Source: Halichondria panicea (Eukaryota > Porifera > Demospongiae > Suberitida > Halichondriidae). Taken from it: a stretch of 64,000 nucleotides of DNA. Below, in pieces: positions 35,873 through 49,300 of this stretch. A program made the translations under genes and the position numbers. The notes below the pieces were generated by a model. The model was not told the origin of the DNA. It was given only the letters and a program-made list of their open reading frames with translations, and did not search any database. Numbering within the stretch: position 1 is the stretch's first letter; each line of letters starts with the position of its first letter. Location of the stretch: positions 5,650,071-5,714,070 of the forward strand of contig NC_087380.1 of NCBI RefSeq assembly GCF_963675165.1, in the 5' to 3' direction.

Positions 35873-36066
35873 ACGTATACCTGTATAGAACTACTGCATC
35901 AGCTATAATTCACTCTATTTATAAAGTATACCTATAAAGCATCCTTGTATGAATAGAGTAATATTCCAAATAGACATGGCACCTTGAGGAGTACTTGTTT
36001 GCTTTACGACTATAGACAAGACCAGACTTATAGTAGCTAGTGTCATCATAATTATCATTTATGCAT

Positions 36067-36354
36067 CTATCAATGCAAAGCCCCACTACCCCCTTCCCGG
36101 GACAGGGGGGGATTTGTCAATTATGAGGTGCAAAGGACTCTCCCCTGGGGCTATTTTATTTGATAAACCCCTGGAAAAACCCCGGGGCATGACAGTTGAA
36201 CACAATAATAATTGCAATACTTTAGTATACAGACAAACAGCTATGATATATGACTTTACAAAGTTCCCACCCCCAGGGCTAGGTTTTACTAAGAAAGCTC
36301 CTTCAAATCCCCCCCATGTCCCAGGAGGGGGGTAGTGGGGCTTTGCATTGATAG
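36067..36354. mobile_element. MITE with about 45-bp G/C-rich inverted repeats
   Basis: The ends CTATCAATGCAAAGCCCCAC and its inverse (GTGGGGCTTTGCATTGATAG) bound 288 bp, and the arms continue through C/G runs. TGCAT occurs just outside both ends. There is no coding capacity. It sits between the retrotransposon and NEK8 relic c. Confidence 0.8.
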
Positions 36355-36659
36355 GTGCATTATGTGCACTAGAATCTAATAGCCTAAACATGCATTCATG
36401 AGATTTTCTATTCCACACTCACACTGGAAATTGCTAACACTTTTCCTAATGGCTTATGATCAGGTGACAAAATAGTTAATAACCAAATTCTAGTAGACTG
36501 TAGCTATACTGTAGTCTGCAATACGGGTATGAAACTTTCAACAGTCAAAATTAAAAATTATGCACATGATCTACATGAAACACACTAAAATGAAGAATAG
36601 ATGTTAAGCTTATATTAAAGTTTGAGTGGAAAAATGTGATTCAGAAACAGTTATATTAG

Positions 36660-39600
36660 CTAACTATCTGGCCTGGTGACGAGCAGAATGACACTGTGGG
36701 CGGAGTTCACTGTCTGTACTGAGTGGGAGAGGTGCTCAAACGGGATCAGCTGTGGCTGAAACACATCCTCACTCGTGTCTCTTCCTAGTCGCCCCCTGCG
36801 ACCACTCCCCCAGCTGTACATTTCACCACTTGCAGGAGAAAAAAATTAATATAAATTATCACATGATTGGCAAATAGCTAAACTATCGTACTTCTTCTAA
36901 ATAAGGCGCCACTTTTTAATAATTACGTTTTCGAGGCTAGTGTAGTATGCAAAACAAGAAATAGCCAATGAATTTATATGGTGCCTTATGGGAGAAATCT
37001 TCAGGTGGCGCATTATTAGAAGGGGGCGTATTTTGGAAGAAATACGGTATGTTACGACTGCCTTGTTTGGTAACTGCAAGATCTATGTCATTACAATTAT
37101 TCTACTTGGTGCACACACCTCTGCATGATATACAATAGTGTAAAAGTCTCCAGTTAGGACTTCAACAGATGATGGTTTGTTAATTACCTCCACTGGTCAC
37201 AAGCTCTTTGTCTCTATGGTAACCCAGCTGGCTGTAACTGTTGTCCCCACATGTCAGACACTCAGTACCAGCTACAGAAAGAGACACATGCACAGAGATA
37301 CAGCATTGTCATTTGTCTTTAAATCACATTCATGGCTTACAATGTCAACTAGCTAGTACTGCACATGTACATGTACTTGTCAGGGTTAACACAATAGAGT
37401 GACCAATTCAGAGGGAAGAGGTAGATATATACCTGTGATTATGGCAATGTGGTTGGTTCCCATGGCTGCTGAGACAATGTTCTCAGAGTTAATAAGCTCT
37501 GAGCCAGAGAGAGTGAAGACGGAGCACTACCAGGAGCACTCGGAACTGGTAGGGCTGGCGGAAAGCTATCTGTGTGTACGTGTGTGTGTGTGTGTGTAGC
37601 ACCAGGACAATCCTTAATCAGGTTCAAAATCACAGGGACGTTGCCACTCACTTGACTGGTCATAATGTCAGGACTGCGTGTCATGGGATCACTGCGAAGG
37701 TCGACAGTTGTAGGAGGTTGTGAAGTGAATGTGGATGCATGTGGAGGTGTGAGGGGGTGAGGGTGGGTTAGTGAGCGTCTTGGAGTCTTTCTCTGAAGAG
37801 AGATCAATGTGATTCAATGTTAGCTTGTTGTGTCTATAGGGGTTGTGTGTGTGTGTGTGTGTGTTGGTTTACCTTTGAATAAACAATAAGTTAACAGAAA
37901 CAGTTGAAGTAATTTTACTTTCTATTTAAATAGAAATGTAGACAAGTATACACTTGTTGCATCCATATAGTCGGTATCAGTTACAACAGCTATACACACA
38001 CTGTAATATCTGTTGTTTACCACAGACTAACGTTGCAAAACCTCCTAAACAACCACCATCACCTGTTGTTTCCGGCAGCAAGCAGCTGTCCGCTTTCAGT
38101 GATGACCAGAGAGCAGTCCACCCCACAACAAGCCCTGGCCGGGGGTGACTCCACTGGCACCTGTACCTTCCTGGGGGAGTGCTGGTCACAATAAACGCCG
38201 AGACCCAATTGACTTAAAGTACGAATACATTGCATAACAGCGCAAGATTGACAAGTAAAAGGATACGTAAATAATGCAGCCTATTTTGGTCATTAACATA
38301 AACACAGACATTTTCAGATTAAGAATGTTATACATTTGTCCCTTTCCCCACCACCCTCAGCTGAGGAAGGGTACAGAAAAAACACGTAGTGAACACGTAC
38401 ATGGAAAAAGTTAACTCAAACAACAAGAGCATACCATTGCATAAAAGGTTAACACTTTCTCTGTGAGCTTGTCATGTTTATACTCTCACTCACACACACA
38501 TGTGATGGTTAATATGTGGTTGGCTCTATTATATGCTATCTCCACGGTCTGGTGAGCTAGCATCTCGTGAACCAGTCGAGGCTGTACAGAAAAAACACTA
38601 TACTCCTATTATTGCCCAAACATTTTTGTTGGCACCATGCAGTTAATGAAACCACACTGTTTGTACAACATACATGCTAACAGTTTAAGATATACTTTGC
38701 ATAGCATGAGCAAACAATGTAATTTCACAATACTATATACACACAGTAAGTACGTAGGTACACACCTCTGAGACATCATTAGTGCATGTCCTCATGACCT
38801 AAACAACCATTGATCCCATGCACTGCCAAACGTCATCACAATTACCCTTGTCTGCATGTACGAGAAGGGAGCTAGGGACATTAAGTACGTATTCAATTTC
38901 GATTTTACAGGCACATATTATAATTCATACGTAGGTAAATTTTGGGCATTCTTTCATACACGACAATTCACACATGCATGGTTGCAACAAGGCTTCCCTT
39001 TACCACTTCACCATGCAAGGCTACCCATGCATGGTACTAGCACTCATGTATTCTATATCTACACAGTTGTGAGACAGGCAGTGAACATGTACACCACAGG
39101 CCAATTCTTTATAACAGTGGTCTTGAGTCCCCCGCAGTTATGGCTCAAACACCAGAGGACCACGCCCCCCCCCTTTCCTCACTGCTCTGGGTGAGAACTG
39201 AACCTTGCTGTTGCCAAGGAGTCAAAAACCAACTGAGAGGAAACAAACCAATCACAACAACTGTTGAGCTTAAGATGATCCAGTGTTATAGCTTGTTGGT
39301 CTACACAATTGTGCACATGATTAATTGTGTGTTGATGGTTAATGTTTATCTTTCACAATAAACACCATTGTGAACAACAAAAACAGGTCATCTACTTTAT
39401 CTTCATTTGAACAGAAATGTGAACTAACATTGACAGTAGATAAACATACAATGTCATACACTTATATATATACCATTTGGAGCGAACTGTTGCACCCACA
39501 GCCTGACAGCTGTTGCAAAACTGACAGCAGTATACAGCAGCTTTTATGATCAGCTACCCTGCTGTTGCAAAACTAGGGTAAGAGTTTTGCTACGCATGCA

Positions 39601-40075
39601 TGCAGTAATAAACAAACACACTGTACACCAAAATTTCGGTATAGCCAATTATAATTTATACTCACCGGTTATTTCCTGGAGAGCAACTGTCGACAATGGT
39701 ACCTGCATGCGCTCTACAGCAGTGTATGCATTGTCCAGTGAAAGGTTAATAGTATAGTATAATATCATCACAGTCGTGTAGATCGAGTTCATGTATGCGA
39801 GGGAACTGATGCTTTAATGAATTGTGACAACTGCATGTGTAAGCCACCGTGTGAGACTGGATGGTTAGTCTTACCAAGTTATAATCGTTCATATTGTCCG
39901 GAGATGAGATGCCAAAGTTTCCAGCCTCCCATCCTTCTCAATCTTGAGGACACTTCTGGCTCGGTTCATTTCGTTTTGAGTCTGAAATCGCCACATGCAT
40001 AAAGGATGTCTCATTAAGTGGACATAATATTGAATGACATACTGTGCAAGAGAGGGGTTATGGCTTATGACATCA
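36660..40075 (-). pseudogene. NEK8 relic c (exons 17 to 9, and 4)
   Basis: This is the fullest relic. Blocks match NEK8 exon 17 (36660-36826), 16 (37117-37272), 15 (37434-37575), 14 (37600-37830), 13 (38020-38210), traces of 12 and 11 (38350-38585), 10 (38770-38835), 9 (39080-39235) and 4 (39893-40070). Exon 16 has lost about 25 bp coding for the MELVSCGDF region and gained a few bases, and exon 9 has lost its frame. Exons 5-8 and 1-3 are absent. It cannot make a working protein. Confidence 0.85.
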
Positions 40076-40355
40076 CAAATAGATGTTAATAGTGTAGCTA
40101 TTAACATTACGGTCAAATTAATGTGTGATTAAAGGGGCCGTATGTCAACTCTCTACAAAGGAACGGCTACGATTGATGTAGCTACTGTTTTGGGACACAG
40201 ATCAGAAACAGAAAACACAGGGAGGTATACTTGAAATCGTCAAATTACTCAGCAGCAATCATAAACTCACAGCACAACACAACACAACACAACACATAAA
40301 TATAATTCTAACATGAAGTCTTTCATTGTTAATAGCTACACAACTGTAAAAATTA

Positions 40356-43300
40356 TTAATGTCTACCAGTCACACTATAAGCAGCACAGTCTGTGATCTC
40401 AAAATCTTTAATATCATCATTAACTACATTTCTAGCTGGAAACTCAACAACGTCGTAAACATGTGGAGTAGAGGATGCTTGCTGAGTAGACTCATCTTGG
40501 AAAGTGTCCAGAGTTTCATATTCTTTGTCTTGTGTGTCAACATCAGCATTTACCGTACTCATCTCAATTGTTGGCCTGTGTAAGTGCACATTTCCCAATA
40601 AAAGTACACATAAATCAACATTTCAAACCTGTTTTTGGAAAGATTAAAGCTTCTTGCCCGTTTTTTGTGAATGCCGATGTAAATCATGACAATCGTGATT
40701 ATGAAAATAACGATCAGAAATATCACTGCACCGATTGCACCTCCAACAGCAGCTACTGGAAACTGTGCTGACGTGGGAGATATGGGTGTGGGGTTCATGC
40801 ATTCTGGATCAGCAATTGAAGTTAGAATAACTTGACAAGTACTATCCACAGGAATCAAGAGGAATTCAAAAGCCACGATTGCTCCATCAGCCAGCCAGCC
40901 TTCAATATAGTTTGCAATCTCAACCGCCGAAGCTGCTTGAGTACCACTAACCTCAGCTCGGTACGTTACAGCATCTTCAGATTCGGGAAAGCAGCGAAAT
41001 TTGGGATTCAAAATGTTAAGCACAGAAAATCCACAGTGGCATCTTTCGTTGACACTTGTAGAGAGGGTGTTGTTTAAAGCGTTCAACTTTTGTTGACTAT
41101 CCTCAGCCTATTAAATAAACACGAGTTTCTGTATAATGTACACATCCTAGCTATTACTATAGTTCACTATTGGAATACAATTTTGCAATTTATGGCTTAC
41201 CACCCATTGCTGACACCTGTCCACCCCAACAAGACGAAGCTGAATCAGCAATATCGATGTAGCTGTGCAATAAAAGTATTGAAAGCAGATGTCTAAGATA
41301 AAGAAATGTACTTACGAATTTCAGAAGTAGATTGGACATAACCACTAGATGCAAAATGGACGTACTGTCTTTTATCTGGATCAGTCTGTCTCACACCTCT
41401 GCGTCCCATCTAGGAAGAGAACACTAAATGTACATGACTGATTACTAAATTGCCCAATTATATCTACGGGACGTAATTATAATATAGACAGCCATTCAAA
41501 CATAATTATAGCATAGATAATCATACTCATATACTGTAAACCCAATCTTGATAGCTCACCTGATTTGAGTCAGATGCTGAGAATGCACGTACAAAGAAAG
41601 TGTAGCTTGTAGCGAAACACAACGGTCCATTGGTGTAACGATTAGGACGGTCATTCGGAGAATTCACGTCATCATCCTTATCCTGTCCAACCACAAACTT
41701 GTCTCCTGTGAGGCCCTTATAGAGGTCACCACTCATCTCAGCAGTGACGTAAGCATATGGGGAAGAGGGCTTGCTATTGCAAGAAAGGTCAGCATAGGTT
41801 CCAATATCTTGCTGGGGAAATTGAACCTTTGAGTCTGAGTTTAGATCGCTTATTGCTGTTCCTTCAGGAAGGAAGACCACAATAACTTGATAGTGAGTTA
41901 TCAGAACATTGTCTTCTGAGAACGAGGCAACACCAATAGTGACTGTTTGTGGGTCGTTGTTAATGACCTCCTCTTCAGAAACTGACGACGGCTCAACAAC
42001 AGCAGGAGGTGGGGAAGCTGGGGACAGAATAAATAGCAGCTGAACAAATACTTGGGGAAAGAATAAATATTCTAGAAGGTAAATATGCAGAAAACATGTG
42101 TAACTCTAAGCAAACAGAAAGTGAATGTAACTCACCATTCAGTGTGTTCACAGTACTGGTAGCTGGCATTCCATTGCCATCTCCGTTGACTGGAAACACT
42201 GACACTGTGTACTGAGTGTTAGGGAAAAGGTCGATCAGAGTTGTTCCAAAATTGTTATTGGCTGGAGAATAAATATCTCCTAAAGAAAACAGAATAATGG
42301 TAACTGTGTGACTGAAACTTGGAGCGTAGTCTCTGATCCCGACAAATGAAACCTGGATAAGTGGACGTCAGGGTTGTCATTCAACACACACTAACATACC
42401 TCATACTGAGTGATAACTCCATTTGGCATGTCTGGTTCTGTCCAAGTGAGTGTGATAGTTGTCTGAGTGGGCTCAGCCGTCAATCCAGTGGGCGGGGAAG
42501 AGGCTGTTGAGAGAGCACATAAGTATACTTATAGGTACTGCATGTAATATAGTTATGTTTACAAGTCCGACGAGACAATAATTGGGGCGAGCGTAGCGAG
42601 CCCTATCTTAGTGACCTCGGTAGAAAATTTCTCTGTATGTATGTATGTATGTATGTATGTATGTATGTATGTCATGGTACGTGCGGCCTGATAGCCGGTT
42701 TTTACACACGCGGTCCTTACCAATTTCGTGTATTCCTCGTGTATTTTGCACAACTGTACTGGAGGCATAAGCATAAAATGAATACTGACAACGAACACAA
42801 ACAAGAAGGCTTCGAATAAGGAGGGATCGAGAGAGACAAGCAAGAGCCCAAGAAACAGCTGAAGAGAAAGAAGTCAGGCTAGCCAAACGCAGAGAAAAGC
42901 ACAGGGCACTCAAGATTCAAGGTAACCATTGCACTGGATGCCAATAGAGCATCCCAGCAACTGAGACGGGACACAGAGACTCCTGAGGCCAGGCAGGCAC
43001 GCCTACAGCAAATGGCTGCTTCCACCCAAACCAGCAGAGCTTCAGGTAAGTTCAGGCAGCGTACATGATATAAGCCAGTGTAATTTTCATTACAGATATA
43101 TACTCCTGAGGCCAGACAGCCACGCCTACAGCAAATGGCTGCTTCAACTCAAACCAGCAGAGCCTCGGGTAAGTGCCACTGACAAGTGGCGTTCATGATG
43201 ATAAGCCAGTGTTTTTTTTCTACAGAGACTCCTGAGGCCAGACAGGCACGCTTGGAACAAGACAGGCATAGGTATTCACAACACATAGATGTGAACCACC

Positions 43301-46300
43301 TGTACTGCTAACACGCTCGCCCCATGACACCTTGTGTCACCCTAGTTTTAGTATACCTGTATGTAATGGCAGGATGTTACGGATATACTCACATACAGAT
43401 AATTATGTGAATGTAGACTTAAATGTGTGTTACTATACTGACATGTAAGTATGCTACATTAAGTGATGCCTTACCGTCTTGATCAGTTGTAACTATAGGA
43501 GACGGGTCACTCTGATTGCTACAGCCAATGTCATTGCAGGCGTCTACAGTGAAGGAGTAGTTGGTGTAGGGGAGAATGACCCCCTGCATTGATACATTGT
43601 ACATGAGCTCCCCTGCAGAGCTCATCAGATTACTATGAATGATGGTACTGATCAGAGTGAAACCGTCCGAGACATCCACAGAGCGTACGTACAAGGAGAA
43701 ATTGGTCACTGGTCTGTTGCCGTCAAAAGAGGGTGTCCAACTAAGAACCACCCAGCGAGCACCAACATCACGAGTGCTCACATTCACAGGAGAATCTGGA
43801 CGCTCTGTAGTTTAAAATTACACACTCAGTCACTCATCCAGTTATTTTTAAACACATCACATTGCTAGTGTTACACAATCATGCCATTCCGATAGTACGG
43901 AAAGCACTCACCTAAGATAAACAGTGGTATGTTGTTGGACACTTCACTCAATGTGGTTGTCTCAGGAAGCATGTTGGTTCCAGTGCACGTGTAGTCGCCA
44001 GTGTCCTCCCTCATCGTCTTTTTAAACGACAGCATCCCGACAACTCCAAGCTCTCCCAACTGACGTACTTGATCCACAGTGACATCAGTGTACATCATGA
44101 GCAGGCCCATTATACTGCCACTGCCTGTGTACCCACTGCTCTTAAACTCAGCACTACTGTTCGTGTCCATGGACACCGCGGCAAATTCTACAACGTCCAG
44201 TCTTGCTAAGAGTGAGGAATCACTGTAAATGTTGACAATCTCTCCATTCTTCCTCCAGGAGATGGATGGAATGGGGAAGCCAGTGACCAGACACACAAGG
44301 ACAGCAGGTACACCCAGTCGCACTTCAGTAAGAGCAGATGTATCGACTATCACAGGGGTCACTATATATACAATTATAGTGAATTTATGTAGACTAACAA
44401 TCATATTTGCCTTTGGCTAGTTATATAATTATATGATAGATGTCCCCAATTTTTCAGTTTTTTTTCAACTTCAGTCTTACCGTGAACAGTAAGGTTTGCA
44501 GAAGCGGTAACAGTTCCAATGCTATTAGCAGCTGAGCAAGTATACACTCCTCTGTCCTCATAAGTCACATTCAATACTGTCAGCTCTCCGAACCTACTTC
44601 CATTACGATCACCTACAATGGTGTACTTAATGTTGCTGACAATGTCCATCACTGTTTGGTTGAAATCAGTGAATTTCCATGAGACAGCATGATCAGGAGA
44701 TGCCAGTGCATCACAAGAGAACACAGCACTGGATCCATTGTTAATTATGACCTGATCCAATGGAGGATCAATTATTACTGGTGGTCCTATGAGGAAAGCA
44801 TTGAAAAAGATGATTCTGTTTTGAACATCTACAATTTTGTATGTGTAGAATAATTCATACTTACCATTCACAATAATATCAATGTAGGAGTTGTCACTCC
44901 CAGCTTCATTAGTGGCTTGCACAAAGTATCGTCCTGCATCAGTTTCCTCACCAGCCATGCGAGCTTGAACAATGTTGTCAATGTTCAGGCTGAGACGATC
45001 ACTGGAGAAGGTGAGGGTAGACTTTGATGTACGACTGGGGAGACTTGTAATATCTTGAAACTCAGAACCACTAGCAAACAATGACGAGGCAAAATCAGCC
45101 GAGTAGTACCAGCGAATGTTAGACACCGTGACCACAGGGGAGGCGTTCTCAATACTGAAGCTGAGAGTAGCTGATTCTGACTCATTAGCCGGTATCCTCT
45201 GATTAGTATCCAAGGAAATCACATTAGATGGAACTGTAGTGGGATACTCTGTAATACAACATCGTTCGACACTTAATTACAGAACAGTACCTTGAACAAA
45301 GAGAGTAGCATTTTGTTGATCTATTCCGTTCTCCATCACACCATTGTTAATCAGAGCATTGCTGGCCGCACATGAGTATGTATCTGAATCACCACCAATT
45401 GTGTCAGTGATAGTTATCATACTTATCACAGTGCTAATCTGCCCTAGTGAACCGTCCATCATCGTGTTATTCAGTTCCACTCTTGAATTAATGTCCATTC
45501 CAGTTCCATTGAGGAAGAGGTCACCTCGATACCACTGCACTAGTGGAGTGGGTAGTCCAGTGGCTATGCACACAAAAGTCACTGAGTCTGTCTGGTTGAT
45601 CACCAACATATCTCCGGGCTCCAAGGAGGTGATTAGTGGAAGGACTGCAGGGAGTATAGGGCAGAGATTTGTACTTTTCAATTTAGCCATGCTTATATTT
45701 TTATGTGCTGAAGTAATCCAAAAATTAAGGCGAATAATTCAGATGACCGGTGCATGGATCCCTAACTCACTGTGTATAGAAAGACTTGCAGTTGTGCTGA
45801 CCACCCCCACCATATTAATAGCTGTACACCTGTACTGTCCAAAATCAGACACATCAGTGGACAGTACTGTAAGATTGCTCGTCAAAATTCTGTCACCATC
45901 CACTGCTTCCATGATGTCATAATCAGCACCACCCATGACACGAGAGGTGGAGTTTGAGACTAGGTCGTAATAGTCCCAGATGATGGCTGGTCTGGGAAAA
46001 GCACTGGCCTGACAAACAAACACAGCATTGTTGCCCTCAATGATGGTGACATCTATTGGGTTTCGAGTGATAGTTGGAGACACTGCATTGGATTAAAGGC
46101 ACACGTACGTAGTTAATCACAACAATGCAAGAACATTCACAATAACGTGTGTACGACACTGATGTCCATAGGAGGGACTGTAATGGACGGAGCAACTGGC
46201 ACGGGAGTGGGAGTTCTGTACACAGTGAAGGTATTGTACTTCAACTAATGGTTGGTTTAAGAGTTAATGTGTATAAAAATAAAATGTAAGTTATACTTAT

Positions 46301-49300
46301 TGTCCACTACATCAGAATTTATGGCAGTAAACCTCCGAGGACGAGGGCGAAGCCCCGAGGCCAAGGATGGTTTAAGATTGCCATAAATTCGAATGTAGTG
46401 GACAATAAGTGTTATTACCCACTTGAATGAAAAGTACTTGCTACCTAAGCTACCTCACCTTGGATACAACTAGCAAACAGTCTCAAAAACTATTGAAAAT
46501 GAACAAAAAGCTTGTGCGTATAGCTTGAAGCCAGTGCTAAGCTTCTAGCTCTACGCACTAACTTGTCAATGTCCAAGCAGTGAGCCCCACCCTTCCTCCA
46601 GCTTTCCTGATGTTTAGCGAGCCCCACCCATCTGTCCTGCCCTTGTCGACAAGTGTCTAGCTTCTTTTTGGCTGTGTAGATCTAGTACTAAAATCAGTGC
46701 GCCTTCAACGCAAGGAGTTTATGAGGAATGTGCTCCAGGGCTGGGGTTTATGGTAGTTAAACCCCACCCAGTTGCTATGATACAGACCCCAAGTGGGGAA
46801 TATTTGTACATACGTATGTGCATATGCACCATGACACGAGATTCTATGAAAGGCTATAGATAGAACAGTCAACCGGTACAATCTAGTACTACTAGCCACT
46901 CACCATTCACCACCACCTCAATAGCAACTTCATCCATTCTTGTCTTGTTAAGTTCTTCCACAGTATTCATGGCTCGACAGATCCCCTTGTCACCACTGTC
47001 CCCATCCGTAGCATTGATAAGAGTGAGTGAAGCAGTCACTAGAAACGTTGTATTGGGTAACAGCTCAGCTGGTTGGGTCTCTACAATAAATCGAGGCAGT
47101 CCAACTTTTTGGTCTCCATTGAAGAAGGAGATGGAGGGTGGAGGTAGTCCAATGGCTACAAATGTAAAGGTGATGTTTTCTGTCTCATTGACTCGGAAAA
47201 TTTCTCTACTCATTGGAAAAACAATTTGAGCACCAACTGTATCAAGAGAAACGCAATCATTACAATGAGGACTAAAGTATCATATATATAGAACATGTAT
47301 TAATAAACACTTACAACATATCACGACTTCAGCTGGACGACTGACAATCTCTCTAAAGTTGTTGTTTGCTCTGCAGCTCCAGTTTCCAGTGTCCAGTTCA
47401 CCAGTTACTAGGATTGTCAGATTACTGGTTACATTGAGTCCTTTAGCTGTCTCTGTGAGGTCAACATTGTCCATGGGTAGGGAAAACTCAGTCACTTCTC
47501 TAGTGGGAGACGTCCTTGTCCAGGCTATGGTTGGCCGAGGGTAGCCTTCAGCTGTGCAGGTCAGTGTGAGTGGGCTGGGGGAAAACACAGACACTGGAAC
47601 AGGGTCCTCAAGAATTGTAGGGGGAACTGTACGGAGAGAGAAATACTGCACGTGTCCATGTACATGTAAGAAAGAAGTGCTATATACTAAGAAAGAGCAA
47701 CTAACTTCATTCATTTACAATTTACAGTTAGGTTGTAGCTCTGAAAGTTGTTAGATGGTGCACCCAGTATGGTGTTACGAGCCTCACATCTGAACATACC
47801 AAAGTCAGTTCTGTCTACTAGTGTGATAATGAGCAGAGAAGTTATGTCAATAAAACCAGTAGACATTTCCAATGTAGAAATTTGAAGCCTGGCATCACCA
47901 GTGTCAACAACTTCACTTTTCCTAAACCAAACAAACACAGGTGCTGGGGATCCACGAGCAGTACATGTCAGGGTGGTTTGATGTCCCTCGGGCACGAGTA
48001 GGTCAACCAAACCAGCGGGGAATATGATGTTAGCAGGGACTGTAGTAAACAGGGAGTGCAATGAATAAATACTCCGTAATTCAGCTTTTATCATAACCAT
48101 GCTGCATGTCCTCCTGAACTGAGCACACACAGTCATTTTTCTAAAAAAAAATTTTTTTACTCACCAGTAACAGTGATATTAAAGGTGATGGTGTCCATCC
48201 CAGCAGGATTGACGATTGTTACAGAATACAGGCCACTCTCACTGGGTAGCTGAACAGGGTCTAGAGTGAGTGTGGTGGTGGCTGGTGGATAGGTGGTGCT
48301 GGTGTTTGTGATGGTGATGACTCCTGTTCTCCCAGTGATGGCTGTAGCAGGAACATCATCTATGAACCAGGTGATCTCAGTCAGTGGAAGGTTGAAGTCA
48401 GTGATGGTCACGTTCAAGGTGAGAGTAGAACCAGCTACAACTTCAACGTCAGCATCAGCAAGAAGGGTGGGACCAACTGTGCAAAAAGAGACATTCGTTA
48501 CTACAGTGATTACTGACAATAACACAAAACTAACAAGCTTGAACGATGATAATGAAAGAAGAGTCGATTCCAAAACGACTAGCTGCATTACATTGGTACA
48601 CGCCATAGTTATCGGTAGTGGCTATTAAACTGAAGTTTCCACCAGTTGTGTCATTCCCAGTGTAAACAATTTCTACAGTATTGGCTACAAACCGCTTCCA
48701 AACAATTTGTATAGGAGTGTCTCCAGTTACAACACAGACCAGGTCCACGTTGTTGTTCAGTATCACAGGGTCCAGCTGAATGGTGGTCACAATAGGGGGG
48801 TCTGCATGGTTGAGAGATACGAGTGCAGTTAGGCATACGTAGTTATAGATGTTATACCTCCCAGCTCAATTGTCACAGTATTACTGGTCCCAGTTCCAGC
48901 ATCATTGGCGACATCACAGCGATAGGTACCAACATCAGTCATCTGAATGTCAGTCAAAATACGGGTTGGTCCAGTTGTTGTATTGCCAGTCTCAGTCTTA
49001 GTATTGGTGTACATGTAATTAAAGGGATTTCCCCTTAGTACGAAGCAAGTGATGGTGACATTATTTCCAATACCGACAACAGTATCAGTAGCTATGATCT
49101 CCACCTCAGGAACAACTGCAAGACATGCATGTTCGTGAATCATAGATAATTGATTTTATGTAACCCACCATTTATTTGTACAGTGATGAAGGCACTGCTG
49201 CTGGCGACAGTATGGTCATCAGAATTGGTTCCAATACAAGTGTACACTCCATCATGATCAGGGTATGTAGCACTCACAATATGGAGGGATGACTCAATGT

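Larger units (their letters stand above)
30606..35877 (+). mobile_element. Young Ty3/gypsy-type LTR retrotransposon with integrase before RT
   Basis: A complete element of 5,262 bp (30611-35872) flanked by the 5-bp duplication ACGTA (30606-30610 and 35873-35877). Two 290-bp LTRs start TG and end CA and differ by one base that I can see. A tRNA-Leu-like primer site follows the left LTR and a purine tract precedes the right LTR. One gag-pol frame fills the body. Domain order is gag, protease, integrase, reverse transcriptase, RNase H, as in the gmr1-type branch of Ty3/gypsy. It lies opposite to, and just upstream of, receptor copy 2. One TGA interrupts RNase H. Confidence 0.95.

Noticed and set aside
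36660-40075. A second working NEK8 or RCC1 gene
   Set aside because: Indels, lost frames and missing kinase exons show a pseudogene.
42559-42913. Frames with HTYI repeats
   Set aside because: Translation of the ATGT microsatellite inside a transposon.
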